A stretch of DNA of 64,000 nucleotides from Ochrobactrum sp. Marseille-Q0166 (GTDB lineage Bacteria; Pseudomonadota; Alphaproteobacteria; Rhizobiales; Rhizobiaceae): contig NZ_JACJUO010000001.1 of NCBI RefSeq assembly GCF_014397025.1, positions 124,001-188,000 on the forward strand, given 5' to 3'. The translations under genes were made by a program, and so were the position numbers. Shown here one piece after another: positions 54,432 through 64,000 of this stretch (positions are counted from its first letter, which is position 1; every line of letters starts with the position of its first letter). The notes beneath the pieces were generated by a model, which did no database searches, was not told the DNA's origin, and saw only the letters and a program-made list of their open reading frames with translations.

Positions 54432-55905
54432 CGGCCCAGAAAAATTGCCGCTTGTCGTCACCGAGCGCACGGCCAATGCGCTGCGTCTTACAGCTGTAGA
54501 CGCCAAGGCTGCAAAACTCGGCCTTTTCCCCGGCATGGCGCTGACTGATGCGCGGGCGCGGGTGGAAAAGCTTGACGTGGCAACAGCCACACCGGAACGC
54601 GATGCGGCCCTGCTCAAGCATCTTGCCCATTGGTGCGAACGCTACACACCGCTTATAGCTTTTGACCCGCCGCATGGGCTTATGCTCGACATCACCGGCT
54701 GCGCACATCTTTTTGGCGGACTTGCCGCCATGCGTGAAGACGCAATAATGCGGATTGAACGAACTGGTCTCAACGCACAGGCAGCGATTGCCGATAACAG
54801 TTTTGCCGCACGGCTGCTGGCCCGCGGAACCCGAGGCGGTGTTTTCAGCAAGTCTGAAGCCGACCGGCTGTTGCCGCGCCTTCCTCTCTCCTCGCTTGAA
54901 CTTTCCGAAGCCGCCGAGACAGGCCTCAAGCGGGCTGGGCTGAAACGCATTGGCGATGTGATGGCGCTGCCCCGTTCGGCGCTCACTGCGCGTTTTGGAA
55001 CCGACCTTGCCACCAAGCTTAACCGGTTGGCACGACAGGAGCGCACACCGATTTCGCCTTTGCGTATCGTGCCGCTCAACATTGCCGAACGCCGTCTCTC
55101 CGAACCAGTGACAGCCATGGAACTGGTCGAACATATCCTGCAGGAATTGGCGCAGGAGCTGTTTGCCCTTCTTGAAATCGAGGGCAAAGGGGCGCTTCTG
55201 ATCGAAGCATCCTTCTTCCGTGTCGATGGTGAGGTGCGCCATATCCGTATCGAAACCGGTCAGCCCTTGCGTGAAAACCGGGTATTTCTCAGACTGGCGC
55301 GGGAGCGGCTCAAGGCTCTCACCGATCCGCTTGATGCCGGCTTTGGCTTTGACATGATCCGTCTGGCAGCACTTCGCAGCGGAGCAATTGTCCAGCGCCA
55401 GACAGGGCTTGATCAACATGAAGAAGATGAGGCTGGCTTCAGCCAGTTGATCGACCGGCTTTCGGCGCGACTGGGGCAGGAGCGTGTGCTGGCTTTTTTC
55501 TCGCGCAACACGCACATTCCCGAACGTGCTTTTGGCCTGCGCCCTGCCCTGCACATGAGCAAGAGCGAAGGCGACTATGAAACCATCCCAACACTTCCCT
55601 ATGATCCGCCCGCGCGACCCATCAAACTGTTTCGCCCACCGCAGCCAATCGAGAGTATTGCGGAAGTGCCCGACAGTCCGCCTTCATTTTTCCTGTGGCG
55701 ACGCGTGCGCCATTATGTTCGGCTTGCCGAAGGGCCGGAACGGATCGAGCCGGAATGGTGGCTTTCCATCGGCCATAATGTGCCGCAGCTGCGCGATTAT
55801 TACCGCGTGGAGGATGATAACGGCCAGCGCTTCTGGATTTTCCGCGAGGGACTTTATAACGGTTCCAATCATCCACGCTGGTTTTTGCATGGGCTATTTG
55901 CGTGA
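54322..55905 (+). CDS. imuB: ImuB, Y-family polymerase-like mutasome protein
   Basis: 527 residues. The N-terminus VFLALWFPFLPTDRL and the DITGCAHLFGG stretch align to Y-family DNA polymerases, but the catalytic Asp-Glu pair of true polymerases is not present there, as expected for ImuB, which acts as a hub linking DnaE2 to the sliding clamp. The C-terminus has the ImuB-specific FLWRRVRHYVRLAEGPERIE. ATG at 54322 behind GGAAT overlaps imuA; a later GTG in frame (54364) is an alternative. Stop overlaps the dnaE2 start (TGATG). Confidence 0.92.
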   Translation: MKPSNLEQHNGTTDRVFLALWFPFLPTDRLHSSIRHDGPEKLPLVVTERTANALRLTAVDAKAAKLGLFPGMALTDARARVEKLDVATATPERDAALLKHLAHWCERYTPLIAFDPPHGLMLDITGCAHLFGGLAAMREDAIMRIERTGLNAQAAIADNSFAARLLARGTRGGVFSKSEADRLLPRLPLSSLELSEAAETGLKRAGLKRIGDVMALPRSALTARFGTDLATKLNRLARQERTPISPLRIVPLNIAERRLSEPVTAMELVEHILQELAQELFALLEIEGKGALLIEASFFRVDGEVRHIRIETGQPLRENRVFLRLARERLKALTDPLDAGFGFDMIRLAALRSGAIVQRQTGLDQHEEDEAGFSQLIDRLSARLGQERVLAFFSRNTHIPERAFGLRPALHMSKSEGDYETIPTLPYDPPARPIKLFRPPQPIESIAEVPDSPPSFFLWRRVRHYVRLAEGPERIEPEWWLSIGHNVPQLRDYYRVEDDNGQRFWIFREGLYNGSNHPRWFLHGLFA

Positions 55906-58900
55906 TGTCCTGTTATTTTGAAATGGCGGTGGCCAGCAATTTCTCCTTCCTCTCCGGTGCATCGCATCCGCAGGAGCTGGTCTTGCAGGCCCATGCACTC
56001 GGACTTTCAGGCATCGGTATTGCCGACCGAAACACGCTGGCCGGTGTGGTTCGCGCCCATGCAGCATGGAGGGAGTTTAGTGACAAATGCGACTTTCGCC
56101 TGTTCATCGGCTGTCGCTTGTCCTTCATCGATGGCACGCCGGATATGGTGGTCTATCCGCGTGATCGCGCCGCTTATGGTCAATTGTGCCGCCTGCTGAC
56201 GGAGGGCAAGCACCGTGCTTTAACCAAGGGAGAATGCCATCTCGAATGGGGTGATCTGCTGTTTCGGGCGCGACAATTTCAGATCGCAGTCTTTGCCCCC
56301 GACGAAGATGAGCCGGAGTTTGCCGCACGTCTGACAGAGATTTCACAGGCCGCTCCCGGTTCAGTCTGGCTGGCGCTGACCATGCCGCATCAGGGTCATG
56401 ACGGACGCCGCGCAGAGCGCATCGCACGCTTTGCCGCGGCAGCAAATGTGCCGCTGCTCGCCACCAATGATGTGCTTTATCACCATGTGGATCGGCGTGC
56501 CTTGCAGGATGTGCTGACGGCAACACGGCATTACACAACGGTTTTCGCGGCAGGGCAATTGCTTGAAAAAAACGCCGAGCGGCATCTCAAACCACCCCAT
56601 GAAATGCTGCGTCTGTTCCGCAATTATCCGGCAGCGATTGAGGCCACCGCTGCTTTCGTGGCACCCATCACCTTCAGGCTCGATGAACTGAAATATGATT
56701 ATCCTGATGAGCCAGTGCCGCCCGGCAAGACACCGCAACAGCATTTGCATGATCTGACATGGGCGGGCGCTGCCAGGCATTATGGCGCGGACAACATACC
56801 ACCAAAGGTGCAGGGACTGATCCGCAAGGAACTAGCTCTCATTGAGCAACTGCAATATGCGGCTTACTTTCTCACCGTCCATGACATTGTGAACTTTGCC
56901 AAGAAAGAAAAGATTCTGTGTCAGGGACGAGGATCAGCAGCCAATTCCGTTGTTTGTTTTTGCCTTGGCATAACGGGCGTCGACCCGGCAGAAGTGGATC
57001 TTCTGTTTGAGCGTTTCCTTTCTGTCGAACGCAAAGAACCGCCGGACATTGACGTCGATTTTGAGCATGAGCGGCGCGAACAGGTAATGCAATATATCTA
57101 TGATCGCTACACGAGAGACCGTGCGGCGATTGTCGCGACCGTCATCAGCTATCGCTCGCGCAGTGCCATCCGCGATGTCGGCAAGGCGCTGGGCTTGACC
57201 GAGGACGTGACGGCTGCACTTGCCAACACAGTCTGGGGCATATCGGGCGGCGGCATCGACAAGCAGCATATCCGGCAGGCAGGACTTGATCCCGATAATC
57301 CCATCATCCGGCGTGCGGTCGAACTGGCGCTGGAGCTGATCGGCTTTCCCCGCCACCTTTCGCAGCATGTGGGCGGGTTTGTACTGACACGTGACCGTCT
57401 GGATGAGACTGTGCCAATCGGCCCGGCTGCAATGGAGGATCGCTCGTTCATCGAATGGGACAAGGACGACATCGACGAAGTCGGTCTGATGAAAGTCGAT
57501 GTGCTCTCACTCGGTATGCTCACCTGCATCCGCAAGGCTTTCGACCTCATTCATGCGCACAAGCCGCATCTTTATGGTGGCGATAAGCTGACGCTCGCCA
57601 CTCTGCCGCGTGAAGACAAAGCCGTTTACGACATGCTCTGCAAAGGGGATTCGCTTGGTGTGTTTCAGGTGGAAAGCCGCGCACAGATGAACATGCTGCC
57701 GCGTTTGCGTCCTCAAGAATATTATGACCTTGTCATTCAGGTCGCCATTGTACGCCCCGGCCCTATTCAGGGGGATATGGTGCATCCTTATCTGCGGCGG
57801 CGAAGCGGACAGGAAAATGTCACATATCCCTCGCCTTCGCCCGAATATGGCGAGCCAGACGAGCTACGAAAAATTCTGGAAAAGACCAAAGGCGTGCCGC
57901 TGTTTCAGGAGCAGGCCATGCGCATTGCCATTGAGGCCGCGAAATTCACGCCAGATGAAGCCAATCTGTTGCGCCGTGCCATGGCGACCTTCCGCAAAAT
58001 GGGCACCATCCACACCATGGAAACGAAGATGATCGATGGCATGGTCAATCGTGGTTATGATCGGACCTTTGCCGAGAATTGCTTCAACCAGATCAAAGGG
58101 TTCGGTGAATATGGCTTTCCGGAGAGCCATGCCGCAAGCTTTGCGCATCTGGTGTATATTTCCGCATGGATTAAATGCCATCACCCGGAGGTGTTTGCCG
58201 CGGCTCTGCTCAACTCGCAACCCATGGGTTTTTATGCGCCAGCGCAGATCGTGCGCGATGCACGCGAGCATGATGTGAAAGCATTGCCTGTCGATGTGAA
58301 TTTCAGTCAGTGGGACAATATTCTGACAGAAACGCAGGACGGGAAACTTGCGCTTCGGCTCGGCTTTCGTCAGATCGACGGGTTTTCCGAGCGCAACGCC
58401 AAGCTCCTTATTGCTGGCCAGCATGATCCTTATCGCAGCATTGAAGACATGCACCGCCGCCTGCGGCTGGACCGGCGCGCATTCACTCTCCTCGCTGATG
58501 CCGATGCTTTCGGCTCACTCGACATTGACCGCCGTGCCGCATTATGGGCCGTGCGGCGTTTACCCAATGATGAAACATTGCCGCTGTTTTGTGCCGCCGA
58601 AACAAGCGAACTCGCAGAAGAACCGCGCACGAAACTTCCTGAAATGGCTGCTTCCGAACATGTGATTGCCGACTATGAAACGACCCGGCTCTCGCTCAAA
58701 GGTCATCCGCTGCAATATCTGCGTGAAAGGCTAACAGCGGAAGGCGTTTCCACCTGTCGGGCCGTGCAGCAAAGCAAACAGGGAATCCGCATGAAAGTTG
58801 CAGGCATCGTCACCGTGCGCCAGCGTCCCGGCAGCGCCAAGGGTGTGGTGTTCCTCACCATTGAGGATGAAACGGGTATTGCCAATATCGTCGTCTGGCC

Positions 58901-59141
58901 AAAGATCATGAAGACCTTCCGCCGCGAAGTGATGGGGGCACGGCTTATTCTTATTGATGGGCAGGTTCAGCGCAGCCCGGAGGGGGTCGTACATCTGGTG
59001 GCGGCAAAAATTCAGGATCGTTCCGCTACACTCATTGAGATGAGTGGGCGCGAACCGCAAAGGCTCATTGCGCCCTCACAGACGACCGCACGTCACCCAC
59101 GGAATGTGAAGATCATGCCGAACTCACGCGACTTTCATTAG
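55905..59141 (+). CDS. dnaE2: Error-prone DNA polymerase DnaE2
   Basis: Alpha-subunit-like polymerase for translesion synthesis, 1078 residues. N-terminal PHP domain (VASNFSFLSGASHPQELV and GIADRNTLAG), the polymerase core with GRGSAANSVVCFCLGIT and PDIDVDFEHERREQVMQY (catalytic Asp residues), helix-hairpin region, and C-terminal OB fold with GIVTVRQRPGSAKGVVFLTI. The start ATG overlaps the imuB stop. Last gene of the cassette; all three are needed together for SOS mutagenesis in other bacteria. Confidence 0.97.
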   Translation: MSCYFEMAVASNFSFLSGASHPQELVLQAHALGLSGIGIADRNTLAGVVRAHAAWREFSDKCDFRLFIGCRLSFIDGTPDMVVYPRDRAAYGQLCRLLTEGKHRALTKGECHLEWGDLLFRARQFQIAVFAPDEDEPEFAARLTEISQAAPGSVWLALTMPHQGHDGRRAERIARFAAAANVPLLATNDVLYHHVDRRALQDVLTATRHYTTVFAAGQLLEKNAERHLKPPHEMLRLFRNYPAAIEATAAFVAPITFRLDELKYDYPDEPVPPGKTPQQHLHDLTWAGAARHYGADNIPPKVQGLIRKELALIEQLQYAAYFLTVHDIVNFAKKEKILCQGRGSAANSVVCFCLGITGVDPAEVDLLFERFLSVERKEPPDIDVDFEHERREQVMQYIYDRYTRDRAAIVATVISYRSRSAIRDVGKALGLTEDVTAALANTVWGISGGGIDKQHIRQAGLDPDNPIIRRAVELALELIGFPRHLSQHVGGFVLTRDRLDETVPIGPAAMEDRSFIEWDKDDIDEVGLMKVDVLSLGMLTCIRKAFDLIHAHKPHLYGGDKLTLATLPREDKAVYDMLCKGDSLGVFQVESRAQMNMLPRLRPQEYYDLVIQVAIVRPGPIQGDMVHPYLRRRSGQENVTYPSPSPEYGEPDELRKILEKTKGVPLFQEQAMRIAIEAAKFTPDEANLLRRAMATFRKMGTIHTMETKMIDGMVNRGYDRTFAENCFNQIKGFGEYGFPESHAASFAHLVYISAWIKCHHPEVFAAALLNSQPMGFYAPAQIVRDAREHDVKALPVDVNFSQWDNILTETQDGKLALRLGFRQIDGFSERNAKLLIAGQHDPYRSIEDMHRRLRLDRRAFTLLADADAFGSLDIDRRAALWAVRRLPNDETLPLFCAAETSELAEEPRTKLPEMAASEHVIADYETTRLSLKGHPLQYLRERLTAEGVSTCRAVQQSKQGIRMKVAGIVTVRQRPGSAKGVVFLTIEDETGIANIVVWPKIMKTFRREVMGARLILIDGQVQRSPEGVVHLVAAKIQDRSATLIEMSGREPQRLIAPSQTTARHPRNVKIMPNSRDFH

Positions 59142-59150
59142 GATTGAGGT

Positions 59151-59801
59151 TCACGTTCCTACAACAAACACTGCACAGTAATGCAAAGCTGCACCGACCA
59201 CGACAAAGCCGTGCCAAATGGCATTTTGAAAACGCAAGCGTTCCCAGACGTGGAAGATCACACCCAGCGAATAGACCATACCGCCTGCCGCGATCAGCCA
59301 GAAGACGGCAGGCGGCAGAGATTGCACCATGGTGTCATAGACCATGACGCCACTCCAGCCGAGCGCCAGATAAAGCAGGATCGATAAACGATCAAAGCGT
59401 CCGGGCATGAAGAGTTTAAGAAAGATACCGACAAACGCCACGCTCCAGACAAAGAGAAGCAGCGGCAAGGCACGATCACCCATATGCATGGCAAAAGGCG
59501 TGTAAGTACCAGCAATCAAAAGATAAATGGCGGAATGATCGAAACGGCGGAGGAACCATTTGGTCGGCGAAACCGGCCAGATATTATAAACCGCCGAAAT
59601 CCCCAGCGCACCCAAAAGACTCGCCAGATAGACGCTCGAAGAAATCGAAGTGGCTGCCGACATATTCGGCAGAAAATAGAGCAACATGGCAATGGCACCG
59701 GCAAGCGCCAGAGCAACACCCAGCACATGGATGACGCCATCAGCCCATAATTCGGCCCGGTCATATTTCCAATTGATCGGATAAGGCAGTTTTACATCCA
59801 T
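59151..59801 (-). CDS. Hemolysin III family (PAQR-type) membrane protein
   Basis: 216 residues, seven membrane helices, hemolysin III/YqfA family. Motifs: DRAELWADGVIHVLGVALA at the start, FLRRFDHSAIYLLIAGTYTP near 95 with the conserved Asp and His that bind zinc in PAQR proteins, and the C-terminal HVWERLRFQNAIWHGFVVVGA. Haemolytic activity is known only for a few members; a lipid-hydrolase or sensor role is possible. Ends convergent with dnaE2. Confidence 0.9.
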   Translation of the reverse strand: MDVKLPYPINWKYDRAELWADGVIHVLGVALALAGAIAMLLYFLPNMSAATSISSSVYLASLLGALGISAVYNIWPVSPTKWFLRRFDHSAIYLLIAGTYTPFAMHMGDRALPLLLFVWSVAFVGIFLKLFMPGRFDRLSILLYLALGWSGVMVYDTMVQSLPPAVFWLIAAGGMVYSLGVIFHVWERLRFQNAIWHGFVVVGAALHYCAVFVVGT

Positions 59802-59811
59802 CGCACTTACT

Positions 59812-59868
59812 CATGTCTTGTAAAAGTGAGAATCGGTTTTGGGATAAACCGCGACACGCTTTTGTTAA
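59812..59868. repeat. Bru-RS-like repeat fragment (second type)
   Basis: GTAAAAGTGAGAATCGGTTT then TGGGATAAACCGCGACACGC. It shares the order CATGT, CGGTTTTGGG, TAAA with the reverse complement of 37990-38052. It falls between the hemolysin III and transglycosylase genes. Confidence 0.45.
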
Positions 59869-59922
59869 GACAGAAAACTGCCATCGCTTTGCAGCGTCAA
59901 GATGACAGTTTGTCGAATGAGC

Positions 59923-60807
59923 TTATTGAGCGGAAGGCGTATAGGAAGCCTGAATTGGTGCGACGCCCGGCAACGGAACAGCTGCTGCATCCGGCAGAGC
60001 GGTCGTTTCCGATGATGCCGCTGCAGCATCGCGGGTCGGGCCGCTGTGCTTCCAGCTGCCATCGAGCCCGGTTTCCTGCAACAATCCTTTGCGCTTGGCA
60101 TCGTAATAATAGCCGCGCGCATAGAAACGAACAGCCTGACTTTCGTCTCCACCAGCCACTTTATAGGCGCCAGAGAGATAACGAACCGCGTATTTCAGGT
60201 TCGTCTCTGCATCGAGAAGGCCCTTGGGGTTGCCCTTGTAACCCATACCGCGTGCGGTTGGGTGGCTGATCTGCATCAGACCCCAATAAGGTCCGTTACG
60301 GGCGCCGGGATTGAAACGGCTTTCGCGATGGACCACGCGGCGCACGAGGCGCTCCGGCACATCATAGGCAACCGAATATTTTGTAATGAGATCGTCCAGA
60401 CCTTCGGGCGCATGGTCCGGTGTTTCAAATGCCATATTGGTGGCAAGAGATGCAGGTGAAGTTGCAGCCTGTGCACCAGCAAAAGCTAGCATCGGCTCAG
60501 ATTGCCCACGAACGCCCGGGATCGGCACAACCGACGGCAGAACGGGATTCTCAAGCGATGCAACTGCCTGCGTTCCGTCAACAGGAGCCGTCACAGAAGC
60601 AACCGTTGTGGCGCTTGCAGCTGAATTTGCCTTTTCACCCGTTGCGCTCGTTGTCGCTGAATTATCAGATGGTGAAATAAGGGCGGTCTTTACAGGCTTT
60701 CCGTCACTTGTGGTGTTGCAAGCGCTCAGAGCAACCGCGCAACCAAGGAGAAAAGCACCTTTAACAAAGGTCAAAGAAAGTGGATTTGATGGAGCTTGAT
60801 TACGCAT
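59923..60807 (-). CDS. Lytic transglycosylase (SLT domain) lipoprotein
   Basis: 294 residues. N-terminal lipobox-like AVALSAC (Cys near 32), a long Ser/Thr/Ala linker, and an SLT domain from about 150: VVHRESRFNPGARNGPYWGLMQI with the catalytic Glu, HPTARGMGYKG, DAETNLKYAVRYL. It cleaves peptidoglycan glycosidic bonds with 1,6-anhydro product formation. ATG at 60807 preceded by AGGA; a TTG two codons earlier is in frame. Probably anchored in the outer membrane. Confidence 0.92.
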   Translation of the reverse strand: MRNQAPSNPLSLTFVKGAFLLGCAVALSACNTTSDGKPVKTALISPSDNSATTSATGEKANSAASATTVASVTAPVDGTQAVASLENPVLPSVVPIPGVRGQSEPMLAFAGAQAATSPASLATNMAFETPDHAPEGLDDLITKYSVAYDVPERLVRRVVHRESRFNPGARNGPYWGLMQISHPTARGMGYKGNPKGLLDAETNLKYAVRYLSGAYKVAGGDESQAVRFYARGYYYDAKRKGLLQETGLDGSWKHSGPTRDAAAASSETTALPDAAAVPLPGVAPIQASYTPSAQ

Positions 60808-60819
60808 GGCCAACCGATC

Positions 60820-61008
60820 CTAAGAATCGAAATCTTGTTCAATGCGTTTTTCGAGTTCAACCAGATCTTCTGGCAAAGGCATACCTGTCGCTTTAAGCGT
60901 ATTGAGCTTCTCGCGAACGATTTCACGAACCTCATGAACGTCTTGCGGCTGGTTAACCATCTGCTCAAACAGCAGAGCGATTTCTGCCTTGATGTCCTCG
61001 AATGCCAT
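60820..61008 (-). CDS. Small conserved helical protein
   Basis: 62 residues, all-helical: AFEDIKAEIALLFEQMVNQP, VHEVREIVREKLNTLKA, LVELEKRIEQDFDS. No family recognised. Start at 61008 behind AGAGGA (AAGAGGATCTT), spacing good. Twelve bases from the transglycosylase start, so they are probably cotranscribed. Confidence 0.7.
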   Translation of the reverse strand: MAFEDIKAEIALLFEQMVNQPQDVHEVREIVREKLNTLKATGMPLPEDLVELEKRIEQDFDS

Positions 61009-61170
61009 AAGATCCTCTTGGCTTAACAGGCGCAAGTGCGGCCCGGTTCAGACAATATTCTTTCAATCGATGACAGTGATGTACCACGCTAAATGCGTAA
61101 AACGGAAGCCCTGAACGTCATCACCGCGTCAAAATGAATATTTCAAAGCGTAACAGAACGGTTTCAAGCT

Positions 61171-61383
61171 TCACAAAATGCGGGGCAGCATCGTATCTAT
61201 CGCATTGAATTCATGTGCAAAAATTCCAAAATCATCAAAACCGAGACCACCATCGGGATCGAACAGATAAATGCTCATCCAGATGAGCGCACATGTTAGC
61301 AAAACCGCCAAAATCGTCAGAAGCAGCAGGCGGCGACCGAGAGCTGCCTTATGGCCCGCTCCTTCAGGTGGAATTTTATTCAT
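61171..61383 (-). CDS. Small single-helix membrane protein
   Basis: 70 residues: basic N-terminus, one membrane helix (LLLLTILAVLLTCALIWMSIYL) and an acidic tail DPDGGLGFDDFGIF. No family recognised. Directly follows the small gene at 61386-61577; a TTG start would overlap that stop codon, but I prefer the ATG at 61383. Ribosome site weak. Confidence 0.6.
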   Translation of the reverse strand: MNKIPPEGAGHKAALGRRLLLLTILAVLLTCALIWMSIYLFDPDGGLGFDDFGIFAHEFNAIDTMLPRIL

Positions 61384-61385
61384 AT

Positions 61386-61577
61386 TCAATCGTCATTCGT
61401 GGCGTTCAGTTCTTCAGGCGGTGTACCATGTTCTGTCGCTGCTGCAAGATAGCCCTGATGCACAAGCGCATTTCGGAGAATAAGAATAATCGCCTCAGTC
61501 TGATTGAGGCCAGGATGCGTTTCATTGATGAAACGCTCGAGAGCGTCATGCACGTCAGTGGGGAGATATGTGCTCAT
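61386..61577 (-). CDS. Small conserved protein, possible ribbon-helix-helix
   Basis: 63 residues: MSTYLPTDVHDALERFINE, then GLNQTEAIILILRNALVHQG. The strand-helix-helix pattern with a Thr-rich start and an RNAL helix suggests a CopG/ribbon-helix-helix type DNA-binding protein, but this is only a pattern. AAGGAGGA sits at ideal distance before the ATG. It follows the FAH-family gene by 13 bases, so the two may be cotranscribed. Confidence 0.7.
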   Translation of the reverse strand: MSTYLPTDVHDALERFINETHPGLNQTEAIILILRNALVHQGYLAAATEHGTPPEELNATNDD

Positions 61578-61590
61578 CGTTCCTCCTTGA

Positions 61591-62280
61591 TCAGACGATT
61601 TTTACAACAACGGAACCAACGCCGCTTACGGTTCCCTCCAGCATGTCGCCACGCTGAACTGGCCCAACGCCCGCAGGTGTACCGGTATAGATGAGATCAC
61701 CGGGTTGAAGTTCGAACAATGACGAAAGATAGGAAATTGTTTCGCCGACCTTCCAGATCATCTGATTAAGATCGCCCGACTGGCGTGTTTCGCCATTGAT
61801 TTTCAGAGAGATTTCAGCCGATTCTGGGTGACCTATTTCCGATACGGGCACAATGGCCGAACATGGCGCGGAATGCTCAAAAGCTTTTGCCACTTCCCAA
61901 GGACGGCCGGCCTTCTTTGCAACTGCCTGCAAGTCACGGCGCGTCATATCAATGCCGACTGCATAACCATAAACATGCTCGAGCGCGTTTTGGACTGCAA
62001 TATCCTTACCGCCTGTTTTGAGCGCGACGACAAGTTCGACCTCATGATGTACGTCTTCGCTCTTCGGTGGGTAAGGAAAATCACCACCTTCAATCACAAG
62101 GTTATCCGGATTTTTCTGGAAAAAGAAAGGCGGATTGCGCGTTGGATCACCACCCATTTCAATGGCATGATCGGCATAATTCTGACCGACACAGTAGATG
62201 CGGTGCACGGGAAAAAGCGCTTCAGTTCCCTTAACCGGCACGAATGGCTGCGGCAAAGGTGCGAAAACATAATTTGTCAT
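61591..62280 (-). CDS. Fumarylacetoacetate hydrolase family protein
   Basis: 229 residues of the short FAH family (FAHD1-like). Motifs: [15 protein letters not shown] near 30, [12 protein letters not shown] with metal-binding Glu residues near 72, and [12 protein letters not shown] near 203. Members act as acylpyruvate hydrolases, oxaloacetate decarboxylases or isomerases in aromatic or keto-acid breakdown; substrate cannot be decided. Start ATG at 62280. Confidence 0.92.
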   Translation of the reverse strand: MTNYVFAPLPQPFVPVKGTEALFPVHRIYCVGQNYADHAIEMGGDPTRNPPFFFQKNPDNLVIEGGDFPYPPKSEDVHHEVELVVALKTGGKDIAVQNALEHVYGYAVGIDMTRRDLQAVAKKAGRPWEVAKAFEHSAPCSAIVPVSEIGHPESAEISLKINGETRQSGDLNQMIWKVGETISYLSSLFELQPGDLIYTGTPAGVGPVQRGDMLEGTVSGVGSVVVKIV

Positions 62281-62376
62281 GAACGGCTGATCCCGTGAGA
62301 ATATAACTGGTATTGAATATCATGCAGGCAGGAATCATCTGCCGCAAGCCTTGGCTTTGCAATTTTCTGACATGCT

Positions 62377-63012
62377 TTATGCTGTTGTAACAACGTAATT
62401 TGCATTGCGTGACGTTGAAACCACGAGTTCAGCATTGGGAATATCATTGGAAAATGCACGTTCGCGTGCTGCAACTTCTGTATGCCCATGATCAAGCCAA
62501 CGCTGGATAAGGCGACGTTCAAGCTCGGCAAACGGAACTTCGAGAAAGATCGTCATATCAAAGAACGGCGTGAGCTTTGTCCATGGCTGCTGATCAAGCA
62601 ACAGATAATTGCCTTCGACCAGCAAAATCCGATGATCGGCATGCACAATTGCTGCGCCAGCACGTGCAAGATCAAGCGTACGGTCAAAGACGGGAATGAC
62701 GACGTCTTCCGAAGCATTTTTCAAACGCCCCAGCAAGTCTGCAAAGCCCGCGCAATCAAAAGTGGGCGGCGAACCTTTGCGGCTCCGAAGACCGCGCTCA
62801 TCAAGGATTGCATTATCCAGATGAAAACCATCCATCGGCACTATAACCGCAGGTTCCGTCCCACCTTTATTGATCGCATCTCGCAAATACTCAGAAAAGG
62901 TGGACTTTCCTGCTCCGGGAGGACCAGCGATTGCAACAATCAAACGACCATCGCTATTCGAGAGCTTTGTGAGGATTTCTTCCGGCAGGCTTTCCGGTGG
63001 GCATGGTTTCAT
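62377..63012 (-). CDS. P-loop nucleoside/sugar kinase family protein (YggC/uridine-kinase-like)
   Basis: 211 residues. Walker A GPPGAGKSTFSEYL near 30, PMDGFHLDNAILDERGLRSRKG near 66 (the DGFH motif of this group), VEGNYLLLDQQPW near 125 and an Arg-rich lid ERRLIQRWLDHG. This family includes YggC and fructose or pantothenate-like kinases; the substrate is unknown. The Met at 63012 begins the aligned region; the frame opens at 63117. Divergent from pgm. Confidence 0.87.
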   Translation of the reverse strand: MKPCPPESLPEEILTKLSNSDGRLIVAIAGPPGAGKSTFSEYLRDAINKGGTEPAVIVPMDGFHLDNAILDERGLRSRKGSPPTFDCAGFADLLGRLKNASEDVVIPVFDRTLDLARAGAAIVHADHRILLVEGNYLLLDQQPWTKLTPFFDMTIFLEVPFAELERRLIQRWLDHGHTEVAARERAFSNDIPNAELVVSTSRNANYVVTTA

Positions 63013-63038
63013 ATGAGTTAACCTGAAATGAGAAATAG

Positions 63039-64000
<962 letters not shown>

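Noticed and set aside
54307..55554. 415-codon minus-strand frame opposite imuB
   Set aside because: Shadow of imuB; no domain or start signal, and imuB motifs are certain.

Overview
The window is a gene-dense piece of an alphaproteobacterial main chromosome. Gene content and order point to the Brucella/Ochrobactrum clade of the Rhizobiales. The markers are a tandem pair of Omp25-family outer membrane proteins, a giant cyclic beta-1,2-glucan synthase, the ccmABCDG cytochrome c cassette, an ImuA-ImuB-DnaE2 mutasome, small Rhizobiales-specific domains (DUF930, DUF1223, DUF2794, IalB-like) and interspersed palindromic repeats resembling the Bru-RS elements of Brucella. I cannot separate Brucella from Ochrobactrum by reading alone. 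I see no tRNA, rRNA, CRISPR array, prophage or intact insertion sequence.

Layout. 0.3-2.0 kb holds two Omp25-like paralogs, each with the same upstream block and its own terminator. 2.2-7.4 kb is a plus-strand run: a class A penicillin-binding protein, a short-chain dehydrogenase, a PfkB sugar kinase and a PhzF-like enzyme. 7.6-22.0 kb reads on the minus strand: pncB, the 8.6-kb cgs gene and the sulfate importer sbp-cysT-cysW-cysA. 22.2-25.5 kb is a looser pocket with a YdcF-like protein, a MliC-like protein, a DUF930 protein and a diguanylate cyclase. 25.6-29.4 kb carries a stand-alone Lrp sensor domain, a single-domain response regulator overlapping a J-domain-like gene, a candidate 6S RNA and ilvD.

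29.5-32.4 kb is the ccmA-B-C-D-G operon (minus), including a 56-residue ccmD. 32.7-38.8 kb contains acnA, a DUF1223 secreted protein, a long G-rich-looped inverted repeat, a DUF2794 protein, a GNAT acetyltransferase and a Bax-inhibitor-1 protein. 39.1-45.9 kb has the ybbP-ybbA exporter divergent from a TesA-type esterase, then thpR, a low-molecular-weight phosphatase, phhB, an unrecognised protein with a possible Cys-His-Asp triad, and a DUF1232 protein. 46.2-51.4 kb carries an IalB-like protein, rlmN, membrane proteins, a LysE-type exporter and argG. 51.4-53.4 kb holds a ParD-like/methionine aminopeptidase operon divergent from a marR-type regulator with a small partner gene. 53.5-59.1 kb is imuA-imuB-dnaE2 behind a match to the alphaproteobacterial LexA box. 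59.2-64.0 kb has a hemolysin III protein, a lytic transglycosylase, small conserved genes, an FAH-family hydrolase, a P-loop kinase and the start of pgm, which runs off the end.

Much of the window serves the cell envelope: porin-like proteins, peptidoglycan synthesis and turnover, and periplasmic glucan. pgm interconverts the glucose phosphates that feed UDP-glucose, the substrate of Cgs. The rest is core metabolism, cytochrome maturation and DNA damage tolerance. I did not find a clearly new multi-gene system. The best candidates for undescribed biology are regulatory or small: the ParD-like/Map operon with an operator-like palindrome over its promoter, the inverted repeat at 36.6 kb, the leader hairpin that can hide the acnA ribosome binding site, and the orphan protein at 44.7 kb.
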